Positions 1 through 6,803 of a stretch of 8,656 nt of DNA are shown here, piece by piece (position 1 is the first letter of the stretch; each line of letters begins with the position of its first letter). Position numbers and translations under genes: made by a program. A model generated the notes under the pieces. The model searched no databases. It was not told the DNA's origin and worked only from the letters and a program-made list of their open reading frames with translations. Source of the DNA: Synergistes sp. (lineage in GTDB: Bacteria; Synergistota; Synergistia; Synergistales; Synergistaceae); the NCBI GenBank assembly GCA_016288355.1, contig JAEEYY010000226.1:1-8656 (forward strand). Reading direction: 5' to 3'.

Positions 1-1312
1 TGCACTGCTCTTCGCAGTATTTCTTGCAGATGGCGCCGCAGACCGCGGGGAAGGGGTTGTCTGTCTTGATTAGCTCGAGCGCCTCTTTGTACTTGCCTGC
101 GCTGGCCATTTTGATATAGCCCTGGAGGGCGATATGCAGCGGGCAGGCCGACTTGCAGGGTGCTGTGCCCGTAGGCCAGGTCTGGATGACGCCGTTCTCG
201 TTCTTATAGTTCCAGTTCCATTTTTCTTCCGGCCAGACATTGCTCGTCGGGAGCTCCTGTTTGGGATACTCGATGGGACCGTCTTTGGTGCAGAGCTTCT
301 GTCCGAGGCGCACTGCGCCGGCAGGGCAGACCTCGACGCACTTTCCGCAGGCGACGCACTTCTCCGGATCCACCTCCGAAACGTAGGCCGAACGGGAAAG
401 GTTGGGCGTATTGAATAGCTGGCTGGTGCGCAGCGCGTTGCAGACGCCCACCGCGCAGTTGCATAGACCGAAGATTTTCTCTTCGCCGTCGATATTCGTG
501 ATCTGATGGACGTAGCCGCGCTCTTCCGCTTTGCGCAGGATGTCCATGGCCTCTTCGTAGGTGATGTCGTGGCCCATGCCGGTCTCGCGGCAGTAATCGG
601 CAAAGTCTCCGACACCGATGCACCAGTACTGCTCGATATCGCCGGAGCCTTCGCCGCGGATGCGCTGCTGCTTGCGGCAGGAGCAGATGCCGACGCCGAT
701 ATGCCCCTCGTATTTCTTGAGCCAGTGAGAAAGATGCTCGACGGGCAGGGACTGGCAGTCGGCGGGGATGGCCTGTTCTACCGGGATGACGTGCATGCCG
801 ATACCTGAACCGCCCGGCGCCACCATCTGGGTGATGCCCGCCAGAGGCAGATACGTCATGCGTTCGAAGAAGTCCGCCACCTGAGGGGTCTCCGGAGATA
901 TCTCTGGCCTCATGACCATGATCTCCGCGCTGCCGGGGACGAACATGTCGAGCACCCAGCGAGTCTCATGCTGAGGATTCTTGCCGTCGAGGTTTTCCTT
1001 GTGGAATTCCACCAGGCTCATCTGGCACAGGGCTTCCAGCGTCAGCTTGAGGCGGTCCGTGTCATAGCCTGTGAGTTTCTGCATCTGCGCGAAGGTCTTG
1101 GGTTTGCGTTTGCCCATCTTAAGCGCCGCGTCCAGACAGTCGTCCGCGACGTTTTTACCGTACCTTCTCACCACATACTGGTAGCCGCAGTCGATGCCCC
1201 AGTATTCCGGGGAATCCTTGGTGACTTTCTCCAGACCGAGCATGACCTCCTTGCGGTCGGTGATGATCTTTCCCAGCTTGGCTATCTTTTGGTCGCGGGT
1301 CATTTCCGCCAT
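1..1312 (-). CDS. Fe-S/FAD oxidoreductase, GltD-like (3' part beyond window)
   Basis: Partial gene: 437 codons stay open from the ATG at 1312 to the left edge. AGGAGG at 1321-1326 sits 8 bases before this ATG. Residues 1-200 contain no clear motif and look like a helical, possibly winged-helix, N-terminal domain. Then come C-x-C (Cys210, 212), Cys231 and Cys241, and a second cluster at Cys284, 286 and 291. A ferredoxin motif CxxCxxCxxxCP follows (Cys319, 322, 325, 329). Cys386 and Cys390 and then Cys425, 429, 433 and 437 match the Fe-S domain (Fer4_20 type) that begins the beta subunit of glutamate synthase and dihydropyrimidine dehydrogenase. In those families an FAD/NAD(P) oxidoreductase domain follows, so I infer the missing part is that domain. 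The protein is expected to be a cytosolic electron-transfer enzyme using several Fe-S clusters; its substrate cannot be told. It follows hypB on the same strand, separated by a terminator. Confidence 0.85.
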   Translation of the reverse strand, partial: MAEMTRDQKIAKLGKIITDRKEVMLGLEKVTKDSPEYWGIDCGYQYVVRRYGKNVADDCLDAALKMGKRKPKTFAQMQKLTGYDTDRLKLTLEALCQMSLVEFHKENLDGKNPQHETRWVLDMFVPGSAEIMVMRPEISPETPQVADFFERMTYLPLAGITQMVAPGGSGIGMHVIPVEQAIPADCQSLPVEHLSHWLKKYEGHIGVGICSCRKQQRIRGEGSGDIEQYWCIGVGDFADYCRETGMGHDITYEEAMDILRKAEERGYVHQITNIDGEEKIFGLCNCAVGVCNALRTSQLFNTPNLSRSAYVSEVDPEKCVACGKCVEVCPAGAVRLGQKLCTKDGPIEYPKQELPTSNVWPEEKWNWNYKNENGVIQTWPTGTAPCKSACPLHIALQGYIKMASAGKYKEALELIKTDNPFPAVCGAICKKYCEEQC

Positions 1313-1382
1313 AGAACGTTCCTCCTGTTCTTTTGCTTAATGATCAGGCCTGAAGGCCGGATGCTGTGCGGTCAGACTGTAT

Positions 1383-1422
1383 AAAAACCCGGCGCGGCCT
1401 TTGCGAAAGGAGCGCCGGGTTT
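1383..1422 (-). terminator. Rho-independent terminator after hypB
   Basis: An 11-bp perfect stem pairs 1385-1395 with 1412-1422. Inside it is a second 5-bp stem (1398-1402 with 1406-1410) closed by a 3-base loop. Read on the minus strand, the stem ends in five T residues (1387-1383). It starts 10 bases after the hypB stop codon and lies about 70 bases before the next start codon, so it should end or attenuate hypB transcription. No comparable T run follows on the plus strand. Confidence 0.8.
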
Positions 1423-1431
1423 CTGTCTGTG

Positions 1432-2100
1432 TTATTTCTGCCAGTCCTCGACCTGAGTTTTAAGCCAGGCGCACAGGGCATCCATGCCCTCGCCGGTTCT
1501 GGCGCAGATGGGGAAAATGGGAAGCCCCGGATGCCGCATGTGGGCGTATTCCGTAAGCTTGTCGAGATCGAAATCGAAATAGGGCATCACGTCTGTCTTG
1601 CTGACGACCAGTACGTCCGCCACCTCGAACATGAGCGGGTATTTGAGCGGCTTGTCATGCCCCTCCGGAACCGAGAGGATGACCATATTCTTGACAGCGC
1701 CGGTGTCGAACTCCGCAGGACAGACCAGGTTGCCCACGTTCTCCAGGATGACAAGGTCCAGATCGTCCGTCCCGAACTCAGTAAGGCCCTGCCGCGTCAT
1801 ATCCGCGTCGAGGTGGCACATACCGCCCGTATGGAGCTGGATGGCACGCGCGCCTGTTTCCAGAATGGCTGCAGCGTCGACGTCGGAATCGATGTCCGCT
1901 TCCATGACGCCGATTTTCAGATCGTTCTGCAGACGGCTGATCAGATTTTTCAGCATGGTCGTCTTGCCGGCGCCCGGCGACGACATGAGATTTAGCAGAA
2001 AGGTTTTCTGCTCCTTCAGCTGCGCGCGAAGCCGGTCGGCGTCTGCGTTGTTGTCCGCAAAAATGCTCTCTTTAAGCTCTATGATCCTGATTTCTTTCAT
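1432..2100 (-). CDS. hypB: Hydrogenase nickel incorporation GTPase HypB
   Basis: This 222-residue GTPase normally delivers Ni2+ with HypA during maturation of [NiFe] hydrogenase. The P-loop SSPGAGKTT is at residues 40-48. GGMCHLDADM (Cys95, His96) and ENVGNLVCPA (Cys127) provide the conserved G-domain metal site at the HypB dimer interface. The base-recognition motif is SKTD (167-170), a variant of NKxD. The CHLDA motif argues against the urease homologue UreG. The N-terminal CxxCGC nickel site and His-rich stretch of proteobacterial HypB are absent; the length matches short archaeal and clostridial forms. The ATG at 2100 is chosen because AAGGAG at 2109-2114 lies 8 bases upstream, and the in-frame GTG at 2109 overlaps that site. 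No hypA or hydrogenase subunit gene is visible in the window. Confidence 0.93.
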   Translation of the reverse strand: MKEIRIIELKESIFADNNADADRLRAQLKEQKTFLLNLMSSPGAGKTTMLKNLISRLQNDLKIGVMEADIDSDVDAAAILETGARAIQLHTGGMCHLDADMTRQGLTEFGTDDLDLVILENVGNLVCPAEFDTGAVKNMVILSVPEGHDKPLKYPLMFEVADVLVVSKTDVMPYFDFDLDKLTEYAHMRHPGLPIFPICARTGEGMDALCAWLKTQVEDWQK

Positions 2101-2112
2101 GAAAAACACTCC

Positions 2113-2141
2113 TTGTCACAATAAATCACAGTAAGTATATC
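2113..2141 (+). promoter_or_regulatory. Candidate plus-strand promoter
   Basis: TTGTCA (2113-2118) and TATATC (2136-2141) are separated by 17 bases and point into the gene-poor stretch to the right. The promoter would be back-to-back with the hypB promoter and could make a short transcript covering 2150-2400. It rests on the two boxes only. Confidence 0.25.
2116..2130. repeat. Direct repeat TCACA-N5-TCACA upstream of hypB
   Basis: Two identical TCACA copies (2116-2120 and 2126-2130) are one helical turn apart; on the minus strand they read TGTGA twice. They lie between the hypB ribosome binding site and the candidate hypB -10 box, and inside the spacer of the candidate plus-strand promoter. 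They could be a regulator site, but a short A/T-rich repeat may arise by chance. Confidence 0.25.
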
Positions 2142-2162
2142 ATAATGCGTATTCAATAAGAA
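2134..2162 (-). promoter_or_regulatory. Candidate hypB promoter
   Basis: On the minus strand TTCTTA (2157-2162) and TATACT (2134-2139) are 17 bases apart, and the expected start is about 27 bases before the hypB ATG. The -10 box is good and the -35 box is poor. An alternative pair in the same A/T-rich patch is TTGAAC (2165-2170) with CATTAT (2142-2147), also with a 17-base spacer. Confidence 0.35.
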
Positions 2163-2238
2163 GTGTTCAATATCAAAAGAAAGCACAAAAAACCCAATGA
2201 AAACAACCGGAATGGGGGAGGAGGAACGAGGCGGAACC

Positions 2239-2361
2239 ATGCGCTCGTTTCCGTCCGTTCAGGACTATGGGAACGGCTTGGGCGTGCTGCGGGCGGCAGT
2301 CATTTGCTCCTGTTCTGTCGGGATCCCGGACGCCCCAGTACGCAGAAATAAAAAGGTCTGA
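2239..2361 (+). CDS. Doubtful 40-codon small ORF
   Basis: An ATG at 2239 opens a 40-residue frame ending in TGA at 2359-2361. GAGG at 2228-2231 lies 7 bases upstream and a full AGGAGG lies at 2219-2224, which is too far (14 bases) for the best spacing. In-frame ATGs at 2212 and 2197 would extend it to 49 or 54 residues but have no good ribosome binding site. The product would be basic at its C-terminus (RRNKKV), with two Cys in the middle (ICSCS) and no clear membrane segment or known motif. It overlaps the small hairpins, so a noncoding explanation is at least as likely. Confidence 0.18.
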   Translation: MRSFPSVQDYGNGLGVLRAAVICSCSVGIPDAPVRRNKKV

Positions 2362-2370
2362 TCGCAGGTG

Positions 2371-2396
2371 GCCGCATAAAACGGGCGGCTTCTTAA
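2371..2396 (+). terminator. Weak candidate terminator
   Basis: The inverted repeat GCCGC...GCGGC (about 2373-2391, 9-base loop) is followed on the plus strand by TTCTTAAT. It would end any short plus-strand transcript from 2141 and lies just past the convergent end of the exporter operon. The stem is only 5 bp and the T run is interrupted. Confidence 0.25.
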
Positions 2397-2403
2397 TGTG
2401 TTT

Positions 2404-4341
2404 CTATTCCGTTTTCCCCGTGCAGAGCTGGTAGTAGCGGCCTTTCTGTGCCATAAGGTCGTCGTGGTCGCCGCGCTCGATGATGTGTCCTTTTTCGAGG
2501 ACCATGATCGCGTTGGAGTTTTGAACCGTGGAAAGACGGTGGGCGATGACCAGGGTTGTGCGGCCGCCCATCAGCTTGTCCATGCCTTCCTGGATGAGGG
2601 TCTCGGTACGGGTGTCGACCGAGCTCGTTGCCTCGTCGAGGATCATGACCGGCGGATCTGAGACCGCGCAGCGGGCGATAGCCAGTAGCTGGCACTGACC
2701 TTGCGACAGCTGGCTGCCTGTGCCTGAGATGACAGTATCGTAGCCCTCGGGCAGCTGCATGATGAATTCATGTGCGTTGGCAAGTTTGGCCGCGGCAACG
2801 ATCTCCTCGTCCGTGGCGTCGAGCCGTCCGTAGCGGATATTGTCCCGCACGGTTCCCGTAAAGAGGTTGGTCTCCTGCAGGACCATGCCCAGCGTGGAGC
2901 GCAGGTCCCTTAAGCGGATGTTGTTGATGTTGATGTTGTCGTAGCGGATCTTGCCGTCCTCGATCGAGTAGAAGCGGTTGATGAGATTGGTGATCGTGGT
3001 CTTGCCTGCGCCGGTGGATCCTACGAAGGCGATCTTTTGACCGGGTTTGGCGTAGAGACTGATGTCGTAGAGGATCTGATGCCCTTCGCGGTAAGAGAAG
3101 TCGACCATATCCATTTGGATGTCGCCGCGAAGCGGCCGCAGCACTGCAGTGCCGTTGGCGTTGGGGATCCGCCAGCAGAGGAAGTCGGTCTTTTCCTTCG
3201 ACTCTGCCAGACGGCCGTTCTCTCCGTCCGTCGCCCAGACCAGGGTGACGTTGCCCCCGTCCTCCTCGGGCTTTTCGTCGATGAGGTCGAAGACACGGCG
3301 TGCACCGGCAAGCGCCATGACCACCGAATTGATCTGCTGCGAAATATTGGCTACCGGCATGTTGAAACTGCGCGCCAGAGTGAGGAAAGAAGCGATGGTA
3401 CCGATCGTGATGCCCGCTCTGCCGCTGACCGCAAGCCATCCGCCCACGACAGCCAGCACGACGTACATGATGATGCCGATGTTGCCCATGATGGGACCGA
3501 GGATATTTGCAAAGGTGTTGGCCTGCGTGCTCTTCTGCCGCAGGTCTTCGTTGCGTCTGTCGAACTCGGCCTTGGTCTCGTCTTCGAAGCAGAAGACCTT
3601 GACGACCTTCTGTCCGTTGATCATCTCCTCCATATAGCCGTTCGTTTCTCCCAGCGTTTTCTGCCGGAGAGAGAAGTATTTCGCGGAACGCCCGCCTATC
3701 GTCATGGTGACGAAGTACATGACTACGACAGCACAGAGTTCTGTGAGCGTGAGCGGGATACTGAGACTGATCATCGCGATGAGGATCGAAACGATGCTGA
3801 TGATCGAGGAGAGCACCTGCGGAATGCTCTGCGAGAGCATCTGGCGCATGCTGTCAGTGTCGTTTGTGTAGTGCGACATGATGTCGCCGTAGCTGTTCGT
3901 GTCGAAAAAGCGGATCGGCAGGGACTGCATGTGATCGAACATCTCGCGCCGGACAGTATTGAGCACTCCGTGAGAAACGCGCACGAGCAGCAGGTTGTAG
4001 GTAAGGTTCGTGACGATACCCGTGATATAGACGATGATCATGATCGTGATCATGCGCAGCAGGCCGGAAAAATCCGTTGACCCGCTGGCAAGCATGGGCT
4101 CGATGTAGTCGTCTATGACGGTTCGCAGAAAGAGCGCCGAGACAACGCTCACGACCGAAGAGACTGCCATACAGCACATGGCCAGCACGAAGCGGCCCAT
4201 ATAGCCGCGGTTGATATAGGAAAGCATGCGGGCGATCGCCTTGCCCGTGCCTTTTTCGATGCGGATGCGGCCTTGCACGGCGCCGTTTCCGCGGCGTCCC
4301 GGGCCGCTTGGAGGCGCGGGTCTACTGCTTGGCTGGGGCAT
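2404..4341 (-). CDS. ABC exporter half, catalytic subunit (TMD-NBD)
   Basis: This 645-residue half-transporter has a Pro/Gly/Arg-rich N-terminus (1-35), a six-helix type IV exporter membrane domain (about 48-345), a linker and an ATPase domain (about 405-645). Visible motifs are Walker A GSTGAGKTT (441-449), Q-loop Gln489, signature LSQGQ (545-549), Walker B VMILDE with catalytic Glu570, D-loop SSVD (573-576) and switch His601. The signature deviates from LSGGQ, while the catalytic residues are intact. This is the pattern of the BmrD/TM288-type partner in heterodimeric multidrug exporters. About 45 residues are inserted between membrane and ATPase domains (358-404), as often seen in this subfamily. 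Cys550 and Cys558 occupy positions more often held by Arg and Ala. The ATG at 4341 is chosen because GGGAGGTGA (4347-4355) precedes it by about 8 bases; it overlaps the upstream exporter gene by 20 bases, suggesting coupled translation. The substrate is unknown. Confidence 0.93.
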   Translation of the reverse strand: MPQPSSRPAPPSGPGRRGNGAVQGRIRIEKGTGKAIARMLSYINRGYMGRFVLAMCCMAVSSVVSVVSALFLRTVIDDYIEPMLASGSTDFSGLLRMITIMIIVYITGIVTNLTYNLLLVRVSHGVLNTVRREMFDHMQSLPIRFFDTNSYGDIMSHYTNDTDSMRQMLSQSIPQVLSSIISIVSILIAMISLSIPLTLTELCAVVVMYFVTMTIGGRSAKYFSLRQKTLGETNGYMEEMINGQKVVKVFCFEDETKAEFDRRNEDLRQKSTQANTFANILGPIMGNIGIIMYVVLAVVGGWLAVSGRAGITIGTIASFLTLARSFNMPVANISQQINSVVMALAGARRVFDLIDEKPEEDGGNVTLVWATDGENGRLAESKEKTDFLCWRIPNANGTAVLRPLRGDIQMDMVDFSYREGHQILYDISLYAKPGQKIAFVGSTGAGKTTITNLINRFYSIEDGKIRYDNININNIRLRDLRSTLGMVLQETNLFTGTVRDNIRYGRLDATDEEIVAAAKLANAHEFIMQLPEGYDTVISGTGSQLSQGQCQLLAIARCAVSDPPVMILDEATSSVDTRTETLIQEGMDKLMGGRTTLVIAHRLSTVQNSNAIMVLEKGHIIERGDHDDLMAQKGRYYQLCTGKTE

Positions 4342-6061
4342 CGAAGTCACCTCCCTTATTCTGCGAATCGTATACTTCGCGATAGATCTCGTTGCTTGCG
4401 AGAAGTTCCTCGTGAGTGCCGATCCCGCTGATCTCACCGCCGTCGATGACGACGATGCGGTCGGCATCCTGCACGGAGGAGATGCGCTGCGCGATGACGA
4501 TCCTTGTGGTATCGGGCATGTAGGTCTCAAGCCCCTCCCGGATCGACCGTTCCGTCGCGGTGTCGACGGCGCTGGTGGAGTCGTCGAGGATGAGGATCTT
4601 CGGCCTTGCAAGCAGGGCCCGGGCGATGCACAGGCGCTGCCTTTGCCCTCCGGATACGTTGGCGCCTCCCTGTTCGATGACAGCGTCGTAGCCGCCTTCC
4701 ATCTTCAGTACGAACTCTTCGGCCTGCGCAAGGCGGCACGCCCAAGCGAGCTCCTCGTCCGTGGCTTCCTGGTTGCCCCAGCGCAGGTTGCTGGCGACGG
4801 TGCCGGAGAAGAGGACATTCTTTTGCAGCACCATGGCGACGCTGCTTCTGAGCGTGTCAAGATCCAGTTCCCTCACGTCGGTTCCTCCGACGAGCACGCG
4901 GCCGCTGCGGACGTCATACAGCCGGGGGATCAGCTGTACAAGACTCGACTTGCCGCTGCCTGTGCCTCCGATGATGCCGATGGTCTCTCCCGAGCGGATA
5001 TTCAGATTGATATGCTTAAGACAGCTGCGCGATTCGCCGTAGCCGAAGGAGACATCCTCAAAAATGACTGATCCGTCTGCGAGATCGAAGCTTCTGTCTG
5101 CGGCGTTGCGGATATCGGGGACCTCGTCGAGCACTTCGACGATGCGCTCGGCAGCCGCGCCGGCGATCGTGAACATGACAAAGATCATGGAGAGCATCAT
5201 CAGATTCATGAGGATCTGGTTGATATAGGTGATGAAGCTCATCAGCTGCCCGGTGGTCATGCTGCCTGCGACGATGAGATGAGCCGCGATCCAGGCGATG
5301 AGTACGGTGCAGGTGTACATGGAGATCTGCATGAGCGGCTGGCTGAAGGCCAGGATGGTCTCGGCCCTGACGCTGATGCCGTAGATGTCGTCCGCGGCTT
5401 TATGGAACTTTTCGCTCTCGTGATCCTCGCGTACGAAAGCCTTGACGACGCGGATGCCGCGCACGTTTTCCTGTACGACGGCGTTGAGCCTGTCGTACAG
5501 TTTGAACATCTTCTCAAAGAGAGGGAAGGCCCGTCTCATCATCAGGAACATGCCAATCGCCAGGACCGGCAGGACTGTGAGAAATACGAGAGCGAGACGG
5601 CCGTTGATGCGGAAGGCCATGATGAGGGAAAAGATCATCATCATCGGAGCCCGGAACATCATGCGGACCATCATCATAAAGGCCATCTGCACATTGGTGA
5701 CGTCGGTGGTCATGCGGGTGACGAGTCCGGCCGTGGAGAATTTGTCTATATTGGCAAAGGAATAGGACTGTATCTTGTGATACATGTCATGACGGAGATT
5801 GGATGCGAAGCCGTCTGAGGCGACTGCGGCGAAGCGGCCGCCGAGTATGCCGCAGACGATGGAGACAAGGCCGAAACCGAGCAGCTTCAAGCCGATCGCG
5901 CGGATCTCGTCCATGTTGCCTGCCCGAATGCCGTAATCGATGAGGTCAGCCATGTAGAAGGGGATGAGCACATCCATGACGGCCTCGATGATCATCATGA
6001 TGGGCGTGAGGACCGTGACGGTTTTATACTCCCTGACAGACCCTGCCAGTTTTTTGATCAT
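4322..6061 (-). CDS. ABC exporter half, degenerate-site subunit (TMD-NBD)
   Basis: This 579-residue half-transporter has a membrane domain (about 15-300, Met-rich around 126-142) followed by an ATPase domain (about 330-565). Motifs are Walker A GGTGSGKSS (365-373), Q-loop Gln413, canonical signature VSGGQ (469-473) and Walker B ILILDD, where Asp494 replaces the catalytic Glu. Gln525 replaces the switch His in IVIAQR. These two changes mark the non-hydrolysing side of BmrC/TM287-like subunits in heterodimeric exporters, where the intact site is formed by this subunit's signature and the partner's Walker motifs. It is the first gene of the exporter operon, with a promoter at 6104-6132. The ribosome binding site is modest: AAAGG about 12 bases before the ATG at 6061. 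The next gene starts inside its last codons. The exported substrate (drug, peptide or lipid) cannot be read from the sequence. Confidence 0.93.
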   Translation of the reverse strand: MIKKLAGSVREYKTVTVLTPIMMIIEAVMDVLIPFYMADLIDYGIRAGNMDEIRAIGLKLLGFGLVSIVCGILGGRFAAVASDGFASNLRHDMYHKIQSYSFANIDKFSTAGLVTRMTTDVTNVQMAFMMMVRMMFRAPMMMIFSLIMAFRINGRLALVFLTVLPVLAIGMFLMMRRAFPLFEKMFKLYDRLNAVVQENVRGIRVVKAFVREDHESEKFHKAADDIYGISVRAETILAFSQPLMQISMYTCTVLIAWIAAHLIVAGSMTTGQLMSFITYINQILMNLMMLSMIFVMFTIAGAAAERIVEVLDEVPDIRNAADRSFDLADGSVIFEDVSFGYGESRSCLKHINLNIRSGETIGIIGGTGSGKSSLVQLIPRLYDVRSGRVLVGGTDVRELDLDTLRSSVAMVLQKNVLFSGTVASNLRWGNQEATDEELAWACRLAQAEEFVLKMEGGYDAVIEQGGANVSGGQRQRLCIARALLARPKILILDDSTSAVDTATERSIREGLETYMPDTTRIVIAQRISSVQDADRIVVIDGGEISGIGTHEELLASNEIYREVYDSQNKGGDFDAPAKQ

Positions 6062-6066
6062 GGAAC

Positions 6067-6095
6067 TTGTAAACCTTTCTGATGGTGTGTTAAAA
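6067..6095 (+). promoter_or_regulatory. Weak candidate promoter for the lipoprotein operon
   Basis: TTGTAA (6067-6072), 17 bases and TTAAAA (6090-6095) face the lipoprotein gene. A better -10 box, TATACT (6108-6113), lacks a matching -35 box and overlaps the opposite-strand exporter promoter. Some promoter must lie in this 128-base divergent gap, but which one is used is not clear. Confidence 0.25.
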
Positions 6096-6103
6096 TCTTT
6101 AAT

Positions 6104-6132
6104 ATTGTATACTCCTAACAGGCTGTCCGCAA
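6104..6132 (-). promoter_or_regulatory. Promoter of the ABC exporter operon
   Basis: On the minus strand TTGCGG (6127-6132), a 17-base spacer and TACAAT (6104-6109) form a good sigma-70-type promoter. Transcription would start near 6097, leaving a leader of about 35 bases before the ATG at 6061. That is too short for an attenuator peptide like the one that controls bmrCD in Bacillus. Confidence 0.6.
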
Positions 6133-6144
6133 GCTTGTACCATG

Positions 6145-6154
6145 TGAATATTCA
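6145..6154. promoter_or_regulatory. Palindrome TGAATATTCA in the divergent gap
   Basis: A perfect 10-base palindrome lies upstream of the exporter -35 box and just before the lipoprotein ribosome binding site. With the flanks CATG and ATG it forms a longer imperfect dyad. It is a possible operator shared by the divergent units; the evidence is the symmetry and position only. Confidence 0.25.
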
Positions 6155-6189
6155 ATGAATTGTCAATAATCCGGAGGATCTGTATCAAC

Positions 6190-6780
6190 ATGAATATAAA
6201 AAGGTTTTCGGCCGTCATCCTGTCAGTCCTGCTTCTCCTGGCCCTTGCCGCCTGCGGCGCTTCGTCCGGGCAGCAGAGCTCTGGGCAGGCGCAGTCTGCG
6301 CCTGCGGCCGAAAAGGATATCACAAAGGAGCCCAGTCCTGAGGACGCCACGGAGATCAAGCCGCATATAACCGTCTATGCGGCGGACGATTCCCTTATCT
6401 TCCTCAGCACGGTCACGGATCTTTACGCCGGCTACCGTCCCGCCATGACGACGGCCGTCCTATTCGATGAGTCCGTGGTGCTTACGGAAAAGATCCTGTC
6501 GGGCTACGACTGCGATATCTTCATCACCGACGAGCCCTTCTACATGGACTATATCGACAAAAACGGCGGCAAGACCAACCAATACGGTCTCGACCTGCTC
6601 GTCGAGGGTTCCAGAACGGTCCTCTTTACAGTCCCCGACCCCGAGGGCGGCGAAAGTAAGGATTTTACGGCCGCCATCCTCAATCAGTCTGTCTGCCCGC
6701 TCGATTGCCAGCAGTTCCTGGACTGGGTCAGGGATCTTGATGACAGTGTCTATGAGGAGTGCGGAGCGGCCAAGCCTTGA
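6190..6780 (+). CDS. Small ModA-like lipoprotein lacking the second lobe
   Basis: This 196-residue exported lipoprotein has a basic start (Lys4, Arg5), a hydrophobic segment (8-20) and lipobox LAAC with Cys22 as the lipid-bearing residue. A Ser/Gln/Ala/Pro-rich spacer (23-58) follows. Residues 59-146 resemble the first part of molybdate-binding ModA: ITVYAADDS (60-68) recalls ITVFAAAS; LSGYDCDIFITDEPFYMDY (103-121) recalls the GAPAD-F-ISA-MDY region; a SRTVLF strand follows. The ending (159-192, CPLDCQQFLDWVRDLD...CG) resembles the last strand and helix of ModA. About 80-90 residues that form lobe 2 in ModA are absent, as are several oxyanion ligands. I infer a reduced periplasmic-binding fold whose transport role is doubtful. 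GGAGG at 6173-6177 lies 12 bases before the ATG. The upstream in-frame TTG at 6160 is rejected because it would spoil the signal peptide. It is divergent from the exporter and 23 bases before the next gene. Confidence 0.85.
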   Translation: MNIKRFSAVILSVLLLLALAACGASSGQQSSGQAQSAPAAEKDITKEPSPEDATEIKPHITVYAADDSLIFLSTVTDLYAGYRPAMTTAVLFDESVVLTEKILSGYDCDIFITDEPFYMDYIDKNGGKTNQYGLDLLVEGSRTVLFTVPDPEGGESKDFTAAILNQSVCPLDCQQFLDWVRDLDDSVYEECGAAKP

Positions 6781-6803
6781 TGCGGCCGAAGGAGAGTGAG
6801 AAC

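Larger units (their letters stand above)
2142..2403. other. Intergenic stretch with small hairpins, no firm gene
   Basis: With its flanks, this is the only gap of about 300 bases without a clear gene. Visible structure: a hairpin of 8 bp with one bulge (2223-2230 with 2244-2252), a 6-bp hairpin (2255-2260 with 2271-2276), a 4-bp hairpin (2287-2290 with 2296-2299) and the palindrome CGGGATCCCG (2319-2328). Such stems are common by chance in GC-rich DNA. The base composition changes sharply at about 2205, from A/T-rich to G/C-rich. The stretch could be a small RNA, the remains of a gene, or plain spacer. I recognise no known riboswitch. Confidence 0.4.

Noticed and set aside
70..1384. Open frames on both strands around 70-1384 (for example 134-418, 506-808, 968-1384)
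   Set aside because: They overlap the Fe-S flavoprotein frame, which has conserved Cys motifs and a good ribosome binding site.
1432..2109. hypB identified as ureG, or starting at GTG 2109
   Set aside because: The Cys-His metal motif and ENVGNLVCPA fit HypB. The GTG overlaps the AAGGAG ribosome binding site of the ATG at 2100.
2163..2351. 62-codon plus-strand frame
   Set aside because: It has no usable ribosome binding site, a Lys/Asn then Gly/Arg-rich product reflecting the local base composition, and it competes with another frame in the same bases.
2142..2403. Nickel/cobalt or cobalamin riboswitch upstream of hypB
   Set aside because: I could not match a conserved core of any riboswitch class known to me on either strand; only simple hairpins are visible.
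3037..4080. Long plus-strand open frame (347 codons)
   Set aside because: It lies antisense to the exporter gene, whose domains and motifs are clear. Its His/Asp/Arg-rich product is typical of the reverse frame of a GC-rich gene.
4342..4611. N-terminal extension of the second exporter gene to 4611
   Set aside because: This part lies within the first exporter gene's ATPase domain and gives a low-complexity Ser/Arg/Pro sequence. The ATG at 4341 has a near-perfect ribosome binding site.
4226..5818. Plus-strand open frames at 4226-5071 and 5279-5818
   Set aside because: Both are antisense to the exporter genes with no family motif; they reflect GC-rich codon bias.
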